Assembly: GCA_964575975.1 (NCBI GenBank)
Contig: CAZNTU010000183.1
Coordinates: 1-11,339, forward strand
Origin: G963674505 sp964575975
GTDB taxonomy: Bacteria > Desulfobacterota > Desulfobacteria > Desulfobacterales > SKZT01
Length of the DNA stretch: 11,339 nt
Reading direction: 5' to 3'
Position 1 is the stretch's first letter, and each line of letters opens with the position of its first letter. The translations under genes and the position numbers were made by a program. The notes below the pieces were generated by a model. It searched no databases, was not told where the DNA came from, and saw only the letters and a program-made list of their open reading frames with translations. Shown one piece after another: positions 1 to 6,587 of this stretch.

Positions 1-947
1 CCTGGTCCTATGGAAAATGGCGCGTTTCGCACTTCGAGAGAATCCTTGCGGAAGCGCCCGCGAAAAAGGTGACGGTGGTCCAAGGAAACATAGACCAGGC
101 GATAAAATGGGATCCGGAAAACCAAGTGGCGACCACCCGGAAATACGTCGAGCTGTCGAATTCCGCAAAGGGCAAAAAGCCCGATCTGGTAGTCTGGCCC
201 GAAACGGCCGTACCCTTTTATTTTCTGTACGATTCCGATCTCACGAAAATGGTCTTGGATGGAATCGCGGCCATGGGAACGGACTTTCTGATAGGGAGCC
301 CCTCGTTCAAGAAGGGAAACGATTCCGTGGAATTCTACAACAGCGCGTATCTGGTCGATCCCGAACCTCGGCTGGACGGAAAATACGACAAGGTTCATCT
401 GGTGCCTTTCGGCGAGTACGTGCCGCTGAAACGCTGGCTTCCGTTCATCGGAAAAATGGTGGCCCAGGTGGGGGATTTCAAGCCGGGCAAGAAAGGCGAC
501 GTTCTCTCTTGGGACAACGAACGAATCGGCATGCAAATTTGCTACGAGATCATCTTCCCGGATCTTTCCCGGGCAATGGCGAAAAACGGGGCGGATATTC
601 TTGTGAACATTACCAACGACGCTTGGTTCGCCAAGACGTCGGCGCCTTACCAGCATTTCGACATGGCGGTTTTCCGGGCGGTGGAAAACAGGAAGAGTCT
701 CGTTCGAGCGGCCAATACCGGCATCAGCGGCTTCGTCGATCCGACCGGAAAGGTTCCCGTAGAATCGGGCTTGTTCGAGGAGGCCGTGTTGACGCGCGAT
801 GTCCCCGTCATGAAGGAGACAAGTCTCTACACGCGGTTCGGCGACCTGTTCGCGCAGGCCTGCGCGGCGGCGTCTCTCGCGTTGGTTTTGGCCGCCGTTT
901 GCGGCCGGTACGGTAAACGCAATATCAACAGAAGGAGCAAGAAATGA
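1..947 (+). CDS. lnt: Apolipoprotein N-acyltransferase, C-terminal part (5' end outside window)
   Basis: Transfers an acyl chain from phospholipid to the N-terminal diacylglyceryl-cysteine of apolipoproteins in the inner membrane, the last step of lipoprotein maturation. The open frame runs to the left edge (first complete codon at 3), so the N-terminal membrane helices are missing and the GTG at 69 is internal. What remains is the periplasmic nitrilase-like domain. Counting from that GTG, the Glu-Lys-Cys triad is intact: E45 in VVWPET, K108 in YDKVHLVPFGEYVP and C158 in QICYEIIFP, followed by ILVNITNDAWF. A closing hydrophobic helix (about residues 263-279, LFAQACAAASLALVLAAVC) precedes a basic tail. 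The stop codon overlaps the prfB start (ATGA), so the two genes are probably translationally coupled. Identification is secure from the motifs. Confidence 0.95.
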   Translation, partial: WSYGKWRVSHFERILAEAPAKKVTVVQGNIDQAIKWDPENQVATTRKYVELSNSAKGKKPDLVVWPETAVPFYFLYDSDLTKMVLDGIAAMGTDFLIGSPSFKKGNDSVEFYNSAYLVDPEPRLDGKYDKVHLVPFGEYVPLKRWLPFIGKMVAQVGDFKPGKKGDVLSWDNERIGMQICYEIIFPDLSRAMAKNGADILVNITNDAWFAKTSAPYQHFDMAVFRAVENRKSLVRAANTGISGFVDPTGKVPVESGLFEEAVLTRDVPVMKETSLYTRFGDLFAQACAAASLALVLAAVCGRYGKRNINRRSKK

Positions 948-2048
948 TCGAGGAACTGAAAAGAAGGTTGGAAGAGTTGCAGGAAAAATTCGAACAATTG
1001 AAAGTGTATCTTTGACTTGGCGTCCCAGAAGAGACGACTGGAGGAAATCGAACTGACCATCGCCAAGAAGGGATTCTGGGACAATCCCGACGAAACAAAG
1101 GGAGTACTTAAAGAGCGCGCGCTGATTAGCGGCCGCATGGAAAAATTCGCCGGGCTGGAGAGAGAAATCGAAGACAGCGAGGTTTTGCTAGAACTCGCCC
1201 GGGAGGAGTCCGACGAGGAGAGCGTAAAGGAAGTCGGTCGCCAAGTGAAGGATCTCGAAAAGAAGCTCGGCAAATTGTCCATGGAACTCGTCTTGAACGG
1301 CGAGGAGGACCCCAACAACGCCATCGTTTCCATCAACGCGGGCGCAGGAGGGACCGAGGCGCAGGATTGGGCCGAAAAGCTGTTCCGCATGTATTTGAGG
1401 TATGTCGAGAGAAAAGGATTCGAATCGGAAATCATCGACTATCAGCCGGGCGACGAAGCCGGAATCAAGAGCGCCACGTTCACTGTGAAAGGCGACTATG
1501 CTTACGGCTATTTGAAAACAGAAACAGGGGTGCATCGTCTGGTGAGAATTTCCCCCTATAACGCCAGCGGCAAGCGCCACACCTCTTTCGCCTCCGTGTT
1601 CGTATATCCCGAACTCGACAACGAAATCGTCGTGGACGTCGACGAAAGCGACATTCGAACGGACGTCTTTCGCGCCAGCGGCGCCGGGGGACAGCATGTC
1701 AACAAGACCAGCAGCGCCGTCAGGCTGACGCATCTTCCGACCGGAATCGTGGTGCAGTGCCAGCAGGAAAAGTCCCAGCACAGAAACCGGGACTTGGCCA
1801 TGAAGGTTCTAAGGGCACGTCTGTACCAGCGCGAAAAGCGCATGCAGGAGGAAAAAATGCAGGAAATCCACGACGGCAAGGAAGAGATCGCCTGGGGAAG
1901 CCAGATCCGTTCCTACGTGCTCCATCCTTACCAGATGATCAAGGACCACCGGTTCGACCTGGATATCGGAAACGCGCAAGCGGTTCTGGACGGCTGGATC
2001 GATCCGTTCATCGAAGGCGCCCTTCTTATGGGAAAAAGCGGAAAATAA
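944..2048 (+). CDS. prfB: Peptide chain release factor 2, expressed by +1 programmed frameshift
   Basis: Reads UGA and UAA stop codons and triggers peptide release on the ribosome. Translation starts at ATG 944 (GGAGCAAGAA upstream), reads 23 codons and meets an in-frame TGA at 1013-1015. Sliding +1 on CTT resumes at GAC 1014 and gives a 367-residue product, close to the usual ~365. Without the shift only a 23-residue peptide is made. In full-length numbering the catalytic GGQ is at 248-250 inside RASGAGGQHVNKTSSAVR. The stop-recognition tripeptide reads SPY (203-205) where the classical RF2 motif is SPF. The coiled N-terminal domain, GAGGTEAQDWA and the C-terminal AQAVLDGWIDPFIEG are present. 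It is the middle gene of lnt-prfB-HD. Expression is presumably autoregulated through the frameshift, as known for RF2. Confidence 0.97.
1010..1016 (+). promoter_or_regulatory. RF2 programmed +1 frameshift site (CTT TGA C)
   Basis: The slippery heptamer CTTTGAC occurs in frame at codons 23-24 of prfB. Peptidyl-tRNA-Leu on CUU slips to UUU when RF2 is scarce and UGA is read slowly, so the protein controls its own synthesis (established for bacterial prfB). The following codons continue an RF2 sequence without a gap. The upstream stimulator in the usual position is AAAGTG rather than the AGGGGG of E. coli, so the internal Shine-Dalgarno-like element is weak here, while the TAT spacer codon is conserved. 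Confidence 0.95.
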
Positions 2049-2049
2049 A

Positions 2050-2610
2050 ATGTTGAATTGCCTAAAAATCATAGGAAAGTTCTACGATCCCGATTCGAAG
2101 GCCTGCAAAATTTTGGCGGACCACGGCGCGCGGGTGTCGGAAAAGGCTCTGCGCGTCGCGGAAAACCTCGGCCTCCCCTCCCCTGACCGGGACTTTGTCC
2201 AAGAGGCGTCCATGCTTCACGATATCGGCATGATCCATACGGACGTTCCCCGATTGGGTTGCCATGGGAACCACCCGTATATTGCCCACGGGATTCTGGG
2301 GCGGCTGATGCTGGAAAAAATCGGCCTGCCCCGGCACGCATTGGTTTGCGAAAGGCATATCGGCGTGGGGATTTCGGCCGGGGACGTTGTCATGCAAAAG
2401 CTCCCCATTCCCGTCAGAGACATGCTTCCTACCACCCTCGAGGAAAAAATAGTTTGCTACGCCGACAAATTCTTCTCCAAAAACGGCCTGGCACGGGAGA
2501 AAACTCCCGATGAAATCTTACGTAGCCTGGGACGCTTCGGCCGGGAAAAGACGGACATTTTTCTTTCCTGGCTCGAGGACTTCGAAGGCATTGGTTTTTT
2601 GAACTCGTGA
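2050..2610 (+). CDS. HD-domain metal-dependent phosphohydrolase of unknown substrate
   Basis: A 186-residue soluble protein of the HD superfamily, whose members hydrolyse phosphate esters such as nucleotides, using one or two metal ions. The expected ligands are all visible: H25, the HD pair H57-D58 in MLHDIGMIHTDV, H80 in YIAHGIL, H103 in ERHIGVG and D139 in CYADKFF. The fold appears complete but small, with no fused GGDEF, response-regulator or RelA domain and no membrane segment. ATG 2050 lies one base after the prfB stop and has only a weak ribosome binding site, so translation is probably coupled to prfB. The substrate cannot be told from sequence. Family assignment is strong, role open. 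Confidence 0.88.
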   Translation: MLNCLKIIGKFYDPDSKACKILADHGARVSEKALRVAENLGLPSPDRDFVQEASMLHDIGMIHTDVPRLGCHGNHPYIAHGILGRLMLEKIGLPRHALVCERHIGVGISAGDVVMQKLPIPVRDMLPTTLEEKIVCYADKFFSKNGLAREKTPDEILRSLGRFGREKTDIFLSWLEDFEGIGFLNS

Positions 2611-2619
2611 AAATTCCGA

Positions 2620-2654
2620 TACGGTAGCGCCGCCTTCCACGGCGGCGCGGCGCC
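2620..2654 (+). repeat. GC-hairpin repeat, copy A
   Basis: A 35-bp unit containing a perfect 8-bp stem GCGCCGCC (2627-2634) / GGCGGCGC (2641-2648) around the loop TTCCAC. The reverse complement of 2972-3006 matches it at 33 of 35 positions, including bases outside the stem, so this is a genuine repeat family member and not a chance hairpin. It starts 10 bp after the HD gene stop. The size and the REP-like stem suggest a dispersed intergenic repeat. Confidence 0.8.
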
Positions 2655-2732
2655 CTTCATGAACGGCACGAACACCGAAGTATGGTCTGGTTGCCTTAGA
2701 GGGGCCGCGCTTTCAACGCGAACTCGAATTGA

Positions 2733-2809
2733 GAGCCTGTTTGAAAACCTTCAGAGACCCGGCAATTGCGTTGAAACTCGGGCCTGATGGAGAGTTTTCA
2801 AACGGGCTC
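2733..2809. mobile_element. 77-bp MITE-like element with 16-bp terminal inverted repeats
   Basis: The left end GAGCCTGTTTGAAAAC (2733-2748) pairs with the right end GTTTTCAAACGGGCTC (2794-2809) over 16 bp with a single T/G difference. Immediately outside both ends is TGA (2730-2732 and 2810-2812), a possible 3-bp target duplication. There is no room for a transposase. Ends beginning GAG with a 3-bp TNA duplication are, as I recall, typical of the IS1031 subgroup of IS5, so this could be a non-autonomous derivative. Read as RNA it would form a long hairpin, extended to 17 bp by the flanking A-T pair, so a structural or terminator role is the alternative. A single copy in the window cannot prove mobility. 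Confidence 0.5.
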
Positions 2810-2971
2810 TGAAACATTTCAAAGCGTAATCCTTTCTTTTTCGAAATCCGGGTGAAACATGAGCCGAAAATCAGTAATCGAACGTATTTATGATACGTGT
2901 CCGAAGGCGAATTATATTTATGCTGTACGATAAATCGGCAAAGTTCCAATTGCGCGGCCGAGTTTCAAAGT

Positions 2972-3006
2972 GGCGCAGCGCCGCCGTGGAAGGCGGCGCT
3001 GCCGTA
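2972..3006 (-). repeat. GC-hairpin repeat, copy B (inverted relative to copy A)
   Basis: Reverse-oriented copy of 2620-2654. Its own stem is longer: 11 perfect base pairs between 2975-2985 and 2992-3002 around the loop GTGGAA. The extra pairs come from one base that differs from copy A (A-T closing where copy A has a mismatch), as expected for an element kept as a hairpin. It sits 117 bp upstream of the small membrane-protein gene. Confidence 0.8.
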
Positions 3007-3122
3007 ACAACCGACGAAAGGCCGTCCGCGCAGACCGGAAAAGTTCGGCCGGATTCGGTTCGCGATCTTCGGCACAACACGTCCAAACGAGAACCGACCG
3101 GCATCTTGCGAAAGGAGGCTGT

Positions 3123-3323
3123 ATGGCAAGAGAATTTTGCATACCCCAGCAAACGACGAAACTGTTCCTGGCGATTATATTGTTGCTGGGGGCTATAGGG
3201 CTGATGGTAATCGGCCTGACGATTTTACCGGTAGTCGGATTCGTTTTGGCGATTCCGTTCCTTATTCTATCGTATTTTTTCTTTACCAGACGTCTGGACG
3301 AGAATTGCAACATTCGGACATGA
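3123..3323 (+). CDS. Small two-helix membrane protein, unknown function
   Basis: A 66-residue protein not recognised as a known family. ATG 3123 has an excellent ribosome binding site (AAAGGAGG at 3111-3118, 4-nt spacer), the main reason to prefer it over longer upstream starts. After a polar N-terminus (MAREFCIPQQTTK) come two hydrophobic stretches, about residues 14-32 and 35-54, separated by a short LTILP turn, and a charged tail TRRLDENCNIRT; this suggests an inner-membrane hairpin with basic residues at the end of helix 2. It stands alone between repeat-rich spacers, followed by strong palindromes. Two cysteines lie outside the membrane parts. Likely a real gene because of its ribosome binding site and composition; role unknown. 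Confidence 0.7.
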   Translation: MAREFCIPQQTTKLFLAIILLLGAIGLMVIGLTILPVVGFVLAIPFLILSYFFFTRRLDENCNIRT

Positions 3324-3324
3324 C

Positions 3325-3371
3325 CCGGAAAATTTCCGGCGTTTCGCCTCGACGGCCGAGCCGTCGAGGCG
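3325..3371. repeat. Two successive palindromes after the small membrane gene
   Basis: Directly after the stop codon lies the 15-nt palindrome CCGGAAAATTTCCGG (3325-3339). Six bases on is a perfect 11-bp stem CGCCTCGACGG (3345-3355) / CCGTCGAGGCG (3361-3371) with a CCGAG loop. There is no U run, so it is not a textbook terminator, though it would protect or terminate an upstream transcript. Read on the reverse strand the second hairpin is preceded by GTAGC, as is the hairpin of copy A at 2624-2628, hinting at the same class of dispersed hairpin, but the stems differ. Confidence 0.65.
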
Positions 3372-3443
3372 GCTACGAACACGGTTCCGGAAACCGAGGC
3401 GACCGAAAGATGAAACCGAGCGAATTCCGTTTGCCCGCAAATC

Positions 3444-4535
3444 GTGGACGAGCTGAGGGAAAGGTTGAGAAAGCTGGAGGCCAAGGGAACGAAGGCTTCG
3501 TTGGTCTACGCCTTCAGTCTCCAGATAAACCCGGAGGTCCCGTCTCTCGAATCGAATACGATACTCGACTATTTGAAAGCGTTTCTTCTCCTTTACAATT
3601 GGAGTTTCAAGGAATCGAAAATCGATTTGGCCCGCCGAATGGCCCCATTTATAAACGAATTCTCCGCAGCATACGTAAACCTGGTCTTGCACCCCGATTA
3701 TCGGCCGGACATGCCGCGTCTGATCGACGACTACCTTGACGAAAACCCCACGCGAAACCGTCCGCTTGACATGCTTCCGCTGTTTCGCCACTTGGACGAT
3801 GCCAGGGTCGCGAGCAGGAAAGTGGAATGGGGTTTGATCAAGCCGCGTCCGGCCTTTCATTATCGACTGCCCGACTGCATGATTGACGAGCCGAATTGGA
3901 GGGTCGCCCGGGAATGGAACTTTTGGGCGGAAATCGAGGACCTTGTCGGCGATCCGGATAAAATCGAGCCCATGGCCGCGGAAGTCGTCCGTAAAGAACG
4001 CACCTTTATATATTCGCTGGTTCGCATCTTTCTTTATCCTCTCGTTTATTTTCTAAGAAAAATGTTAAGCGCCAAGTCCACGGTCTTAGCTGACGAGGGG
4101 CGGGACGCGCTGGAATATCGCTTTTTGGAAAAGGCCATCCAAAAGAACATTCCTGTCCTGGGCATCTGCAGAGGCGCCCAGTTGATCAACGTCTATGCGG
4201 GCGGTTCCCTTTTCCAGGAGTTGAGTCGGTTCTACGTCGAAACCCCGCAATACGCCACCGTTTTTCCAAAAAAAAACGTTCGGGTCGCTCCCGACGCTCG
4301 ACTGGCGCGAATTCTAAAAACTCGTCGATTGAAAGTGAACGCGCTACATCGTCAAGCCATAAACAAAAAGGGAAATGACATTCGAATCGCCGCAACAGAA
4401 TCGAACGGAGTCGTCCAAGCCGTCGAACATGCAAAACGCCCGTTTGTCATCGGCGTTCAGTGGCACCCGGAATACCTTCCGCAACATCGCCTCCACCAGC
4501 GGATTTTCAGGGCGTTGGTCCGCGCTTGCCAATAG
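3444..4535 (+). pseudogene. Truncated amidoligase fused to truncated class I glutamine amidotransferase
   Basis: A 363-residue open frame made of two family fragments. Residues about 1-180 match the C-terminal half of amidoligase-2 family (PF12224) proteins: VYAFSLQINPEVPS, AFLLLYNW, LIDDYLDENPTRNRPLDMLPLF and PRPAFHYRLPDCMIDEPNW. The amidoligase N-terminal half with its catalytic acidic strand is absent, and a stop at 3411 closes the frame upstream. Residues about 185-363 match a gamma-glutamyl-GABA hydrolase-like (peptidase C26) amidotransferase with nucleophile C242 in LGICRGAQLINV and H341/E343 in VQWHPEYLP, but its first ~75 residues, including the GGGxD region, are missing. Amidoligases commonly neighbour such amidotransferases, so an in-frame deletion across an adjacent pair explains the chimera. 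GTG 3444 has no ribosome binding site. A working fusion protein is less likely. Confidence 0.75.
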
Positions 4536-4634
4536 ATGCGCAAGACGCATTCGAAAAGGCGTCCCCAATCTTCTTAAGCGGCATGCGATACAGACCTCTG
4601 CCCGCCGTCCCCAGCAAATCCGACCTTGCGCATC
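4535..4634. repeat. Structured spacer with 10-bp inverted repeat
   Basis: GATGCGCAAG (4535-4544, starting in the last base of the upstream stop) is the exact reverse complement of CTTGCGCATC (4625-4634). Inside lie GACGC/GCGTC (4544-4548 with 4559-4563) and GGCATG/CATGCC (4580-4585 with 4634-4639), so several competing folds are possible. The far arm ends 15 bp before the kinase promoter. It could be a terminator-like boundary or a regulatory fold; no U tract follows and function is unknown. Confidence 0.45.
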
Positions 4635-4648
4635 ATGCCAAACCCCGC

Positions 4649-4677
4649 TTGTAACAATCGACGGTATATATTACAAT
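4649..4677 (+). promoter_or_regulatory. Sigma-70-type promoter for the kinase gene
   Basis: TTGTAA (4649-4654), 17-bp spacer, TACAAT (4672-4677). Each hexamer differs from consensus at few positions and the spacing is ideal. Transcription would begin near 4684, giving a leader of about 28 nt that includes the ribosome binding site GAGGAG (4696-4701) ahead of ATG 4712. Confidence 0.6.
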
Positions 4678-4711
4678 AAGGCCGTGCCAAGAAGAGAGGA
4701 GAGATGAAAAG

Positions 4712-5941
4712 ATGTCCGGTTTGACCCATATTTCGTTCCAGTCGGCGGCGACGTACACGTTCGTTGAAAAGATAGGCAGCGGCGGCATGGGCATTGTTTT
4801 TCTGGTGGAAAAAGAATGCGAAGGCGTGCGCGATCTGGTCGTTTTGAAAACCATACGCGAATTGAACGACAGCCAGTTGGCCAGGCTCAAGCGGGAAGCA
4901 AATATCGCGGCCGCGTTGAGACACGAAAACATCGTGCGGACGTTCGGGCTCGAAGCCATACCTTTCGACTGCCTGCCCCCGGAATTTCAGCAGGAACTCC
5001 GTAATTTCAGGAAAAAGGAAGGCAAGCAAAGCACCATCGGCGACAAGATCCTGTCCGAAATGAGACTGGGATTGCCTCCCACCGTAACGGACCCCGCCGG
5101 CCAAAAGCTCGTGATCCCGAGAGAAGACTACAGCGGCAAGAAAATCTACCTGATGGTCATGGAGTACGTCGAAGGATGGGACTTGCGCGTAATGCACAAA
5201 AATCACGTCAAGTCGGGGCTTCTTTTGCCCATCACCTTGAACGCCTTTTTCATCAGTCGCATTTGCAGGGCGCTGGAGTACGCCCATCAGTATATCGTGC
5301 ATCGGGACCTGAGTCCCGAAAACATCCTCATAAATCAACAGGGCGTCACAAAACTCATGGACTTCGGAATCGCGGTCGCCTCGGACCAGGAATCCTTCGG
5401 ACGCGCCGGAAAAATCCAGTACATGGCCCCCGAACAGGTCGTCGACGACTTCGCCGACAACCGAAGCGACATCTTTTCCCTCGGCTTGGTCGCGTATTAT
5501 CTCATGACCGGCATCAGCCTTTTCGCCACACCCAGAGGCCTTACTTTCCAACAGCAGGCCGACTGCTACGAGAAACTCCTGAAAAACACAATCATTCCGC
5601 CGCATGAAGTATGCTCCGACATTCCGGCAACATATTCCGAAATCGTCATGAAAATGCTCGAAATCGACCCTGGCAACCGTTACCAGTCCATCGACGAAGC
5701 CGGATGCGACATCGAAAAGAAATACATTTATTCGAAAGGATTCGGCCCTACCAACAACAGCTTCGCCGCCTATCTGAAAATCTTCGAGTCCCAGTTCCAG
5801 TTGTATACCGAACAGGATTTGCAGCAGCTTACATTTTTGGCCGACGAGAACAAAAAGTACCGAATTCGCCGAAGAATCGACAAATCCCTGTACACCAGCA
5901 ACGGCCGGAAACTACTGAAACAAAAGCGACTGGTGGCATGA
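4712..5941 (+). CDS. Hanks-type serine/threonine protein kinase (soluble)
   Basis: A 409-residue eukaryotic-like protein kinase that would phosphorylate Ser/Thr in cytoplasmic proteins. Kinase landmarks in order: P-loop GSGGMG (22-27), K46 in VVLKTI, E62 in KREANIAAALRHENIV, hinge MVMEYVEGWDL, catalytic loop HRDLSPENIL (197-206), DFG 217-219, APE 239-241, DIFSLGLVAYYLMTG. The catalytic loop has Ser where many kinases have Lys (HRDLKPEN); HRD-x-SP-x-N is seen in other bacterial kinases, so activity is expected. A segment of about 60 residues (82-142) is inserted between helix C and strand 4. After the C-lobe a 70-residue tail ends in a basic stretch; there is no membrane helix or PASTA/TPR domain. 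ATG 4712 follows GAGGAG; an ATG at 4704 is out of frame and closes after six codons. Substrate unknown. Confidence 0.92.
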   Translation: MSGLTHISFQSAATYTFVEKIGSGGMGIVFLVEKECEGVRDLVVLKTIRELNDSQLARLKREANIAAALRHENIVRTFGLEAIPFDCLPPEFQQELRNFRKKEGKQSTIGDKILSEMRLGLPPTVTDPAGQKLVIPREDYSGKKIYLMVMEYVEGWDLRVMHKNHVKSGLLLPITLNAFFISRICRALEYAHQYIVHRDLSPENILINQQGVTKLMDFGIAVASDQESFGRAGKIQYMAPEQVVDDFADNRSDIFSLGLVAYYLMTGISLFATPRGLTFQQQADCYEKLLKNTIIPPHEVCSDIPATYSEIVMKMLEIDPGNRYQSIDEAGCDIEKKYIYSKGFGPTNNSFAAYLKIFESQFQLYTEQDLQQLTFLADENKKYRIRRRIDKSLYTSNGRKLLKQKRLVA

Positions 5942-5944
5942 CTC

Positions 5945-5986
5945 GGGTTCAGTGTGAACTTCCTGACCCCCGACCTTTCTGAACCC
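5945..5986. terminator. Possible weak bidirectional terminator between convergent genes
   Basis: GGGTTCAG (5945-5952) pairs with CTGAACCC (5979-5986) over 8 bp around a 26-nt loop, in the 72-bp gap between the kinase and the convergent GNAT gene. The position suits a shared terminator, but the loop is large and no U tract follows on either strand. Confidence 0.3.
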
Positions 5987-6013
5987 CTGAATACTGAACA
6001 CCGAACCACTCCT

Positions 6014-6565
6014 CTATGCCTTTTCCCGCAGATCCATGACCATCACCACCAAGTCCTCGTATTTTCCTTCCTGATCCTTAATGAAATTTTTCAGAACCGC
6101 CGCTTCCTTGAAGCCGATCTTTTCGCATAGGAAATAGGCTTCGTCCAGGGTCGGGGCTATTTCCGCAGTGAGCTGTTCCAGCCCCATAGCTTTTGCAATG
6201 TTGATCATGTCTTCGATCAGAACCGTGGAGAGTCCCTTTTCCCGGTATTCCGGATCGACGGTCGCGCGGATTTCCCCCTGGTGCTTTCTCCATCCCACGG
6301 GGTTGAATTTCAACGTGCCGTTGGCCACTATCCTGTCGCCGTCGATCGCCACCAGCGGAAGCGCCACGTCGTAATCGAGGTCGAAAATCCATTTGTCGAT
6401 CACGGCCGGGTCGGTGACGTCGTCCTTGAGACGGGCGACCTCCTTCTTGGGAAGTCTCAGGAAATACTGGTGGAGGGCTTTTTCGTCCCCCTTTCTCATC
6501 GGTCTTATGAGCAACTCGGTCCCGTCGTTCAATCGAACCGCTTTTGGATATTCTTGGGGATTCAT
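6014..6565 (-). CDS. GNAT family N-acetyltransferase (second gene-pair member)
   Basis: A 183-residue single-domain GNAT enzyme, expected to move an acetyl group from acetyl-CoA to an amine. ATG at 6565 is chosen over a start at 6613 because GGAGAA lies 4 nt upstream and the protein then aligns from its first residues with the GNAT at 7778-8359; the longer form would overlap the thiolase. Shared pattern: YPK-V-L-DG, LRPM/IRPM, then EIRATVDPEYREKGLS (98-113), CEKIGF and LKNFIKD, ending MVMDL. The acetyl-CoA loop reads REKGLS, where the last position is usually Gly or Ala. It is the last gene of the operon, 22 bp after the thiolase. Substrate (small molecule or protein lysine) unknown. Confidence 0.88.
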   Translation of the reverse strand: MNPQEYPKAVRLNDGTELLIRPMRKGDEKALHQYFLRLPKKEVARLKDDVTDPAVIDKWIFDLDYDVALPLVAIDGDRIVANGTLKFNPVGWRKHQGEIRATVDPEYREKGLSTVLIEDMINIAKAMGLEQLTAEIAPTLDEAYFLCEKIGFKEAAVLKNFIKDQEGKYEDLVVMVMDLREKA

Positions 6566-6587
6566 ATTGTTCTCCGTGCGGATTGTT

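Larger units (their letters stand above)
2611..3122. other. Gene-free spacer with repeats and hairpins
   Basis: About 510 bp without a convincing gene: the open frames here lack ribosome binding sites and are crossed by palindromes. It contains the two inverted GC-hairpin repeats (2620-2654 and 2972-3006), the MITE-like element (2733-2809), an 11-bp inverted repeat (TTGAAACTCGG at 2771-2781 against CCGAGTTTCAA at 2958-2968), and a small 6-bp stem with a 5-nt loop at 2882-2898 (ACGTAT/ATACGT). The last 12 bases hold the AAGGAGG ribosome binding site of the small gene at 3123. The first hairpin after the HD gene could act as an RNA-processing or termination signal, but it has no U tract. Confidence 0.6.

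Noticed and set aside
1013..1015. prfB as a pseudogene with a premature stop
   Set aside because: The stop lies within CTTTGAC at the conserved position and the downstream frame continues a full RF2, so it is programmed frameshifting.
2890..3198. 102-codon ORF overlapping the repeats and the small membrane gene
   Set aside because: No ribosome binding site, low-complexity translation through the GC hairpin and out of frame with the better-supported gene.
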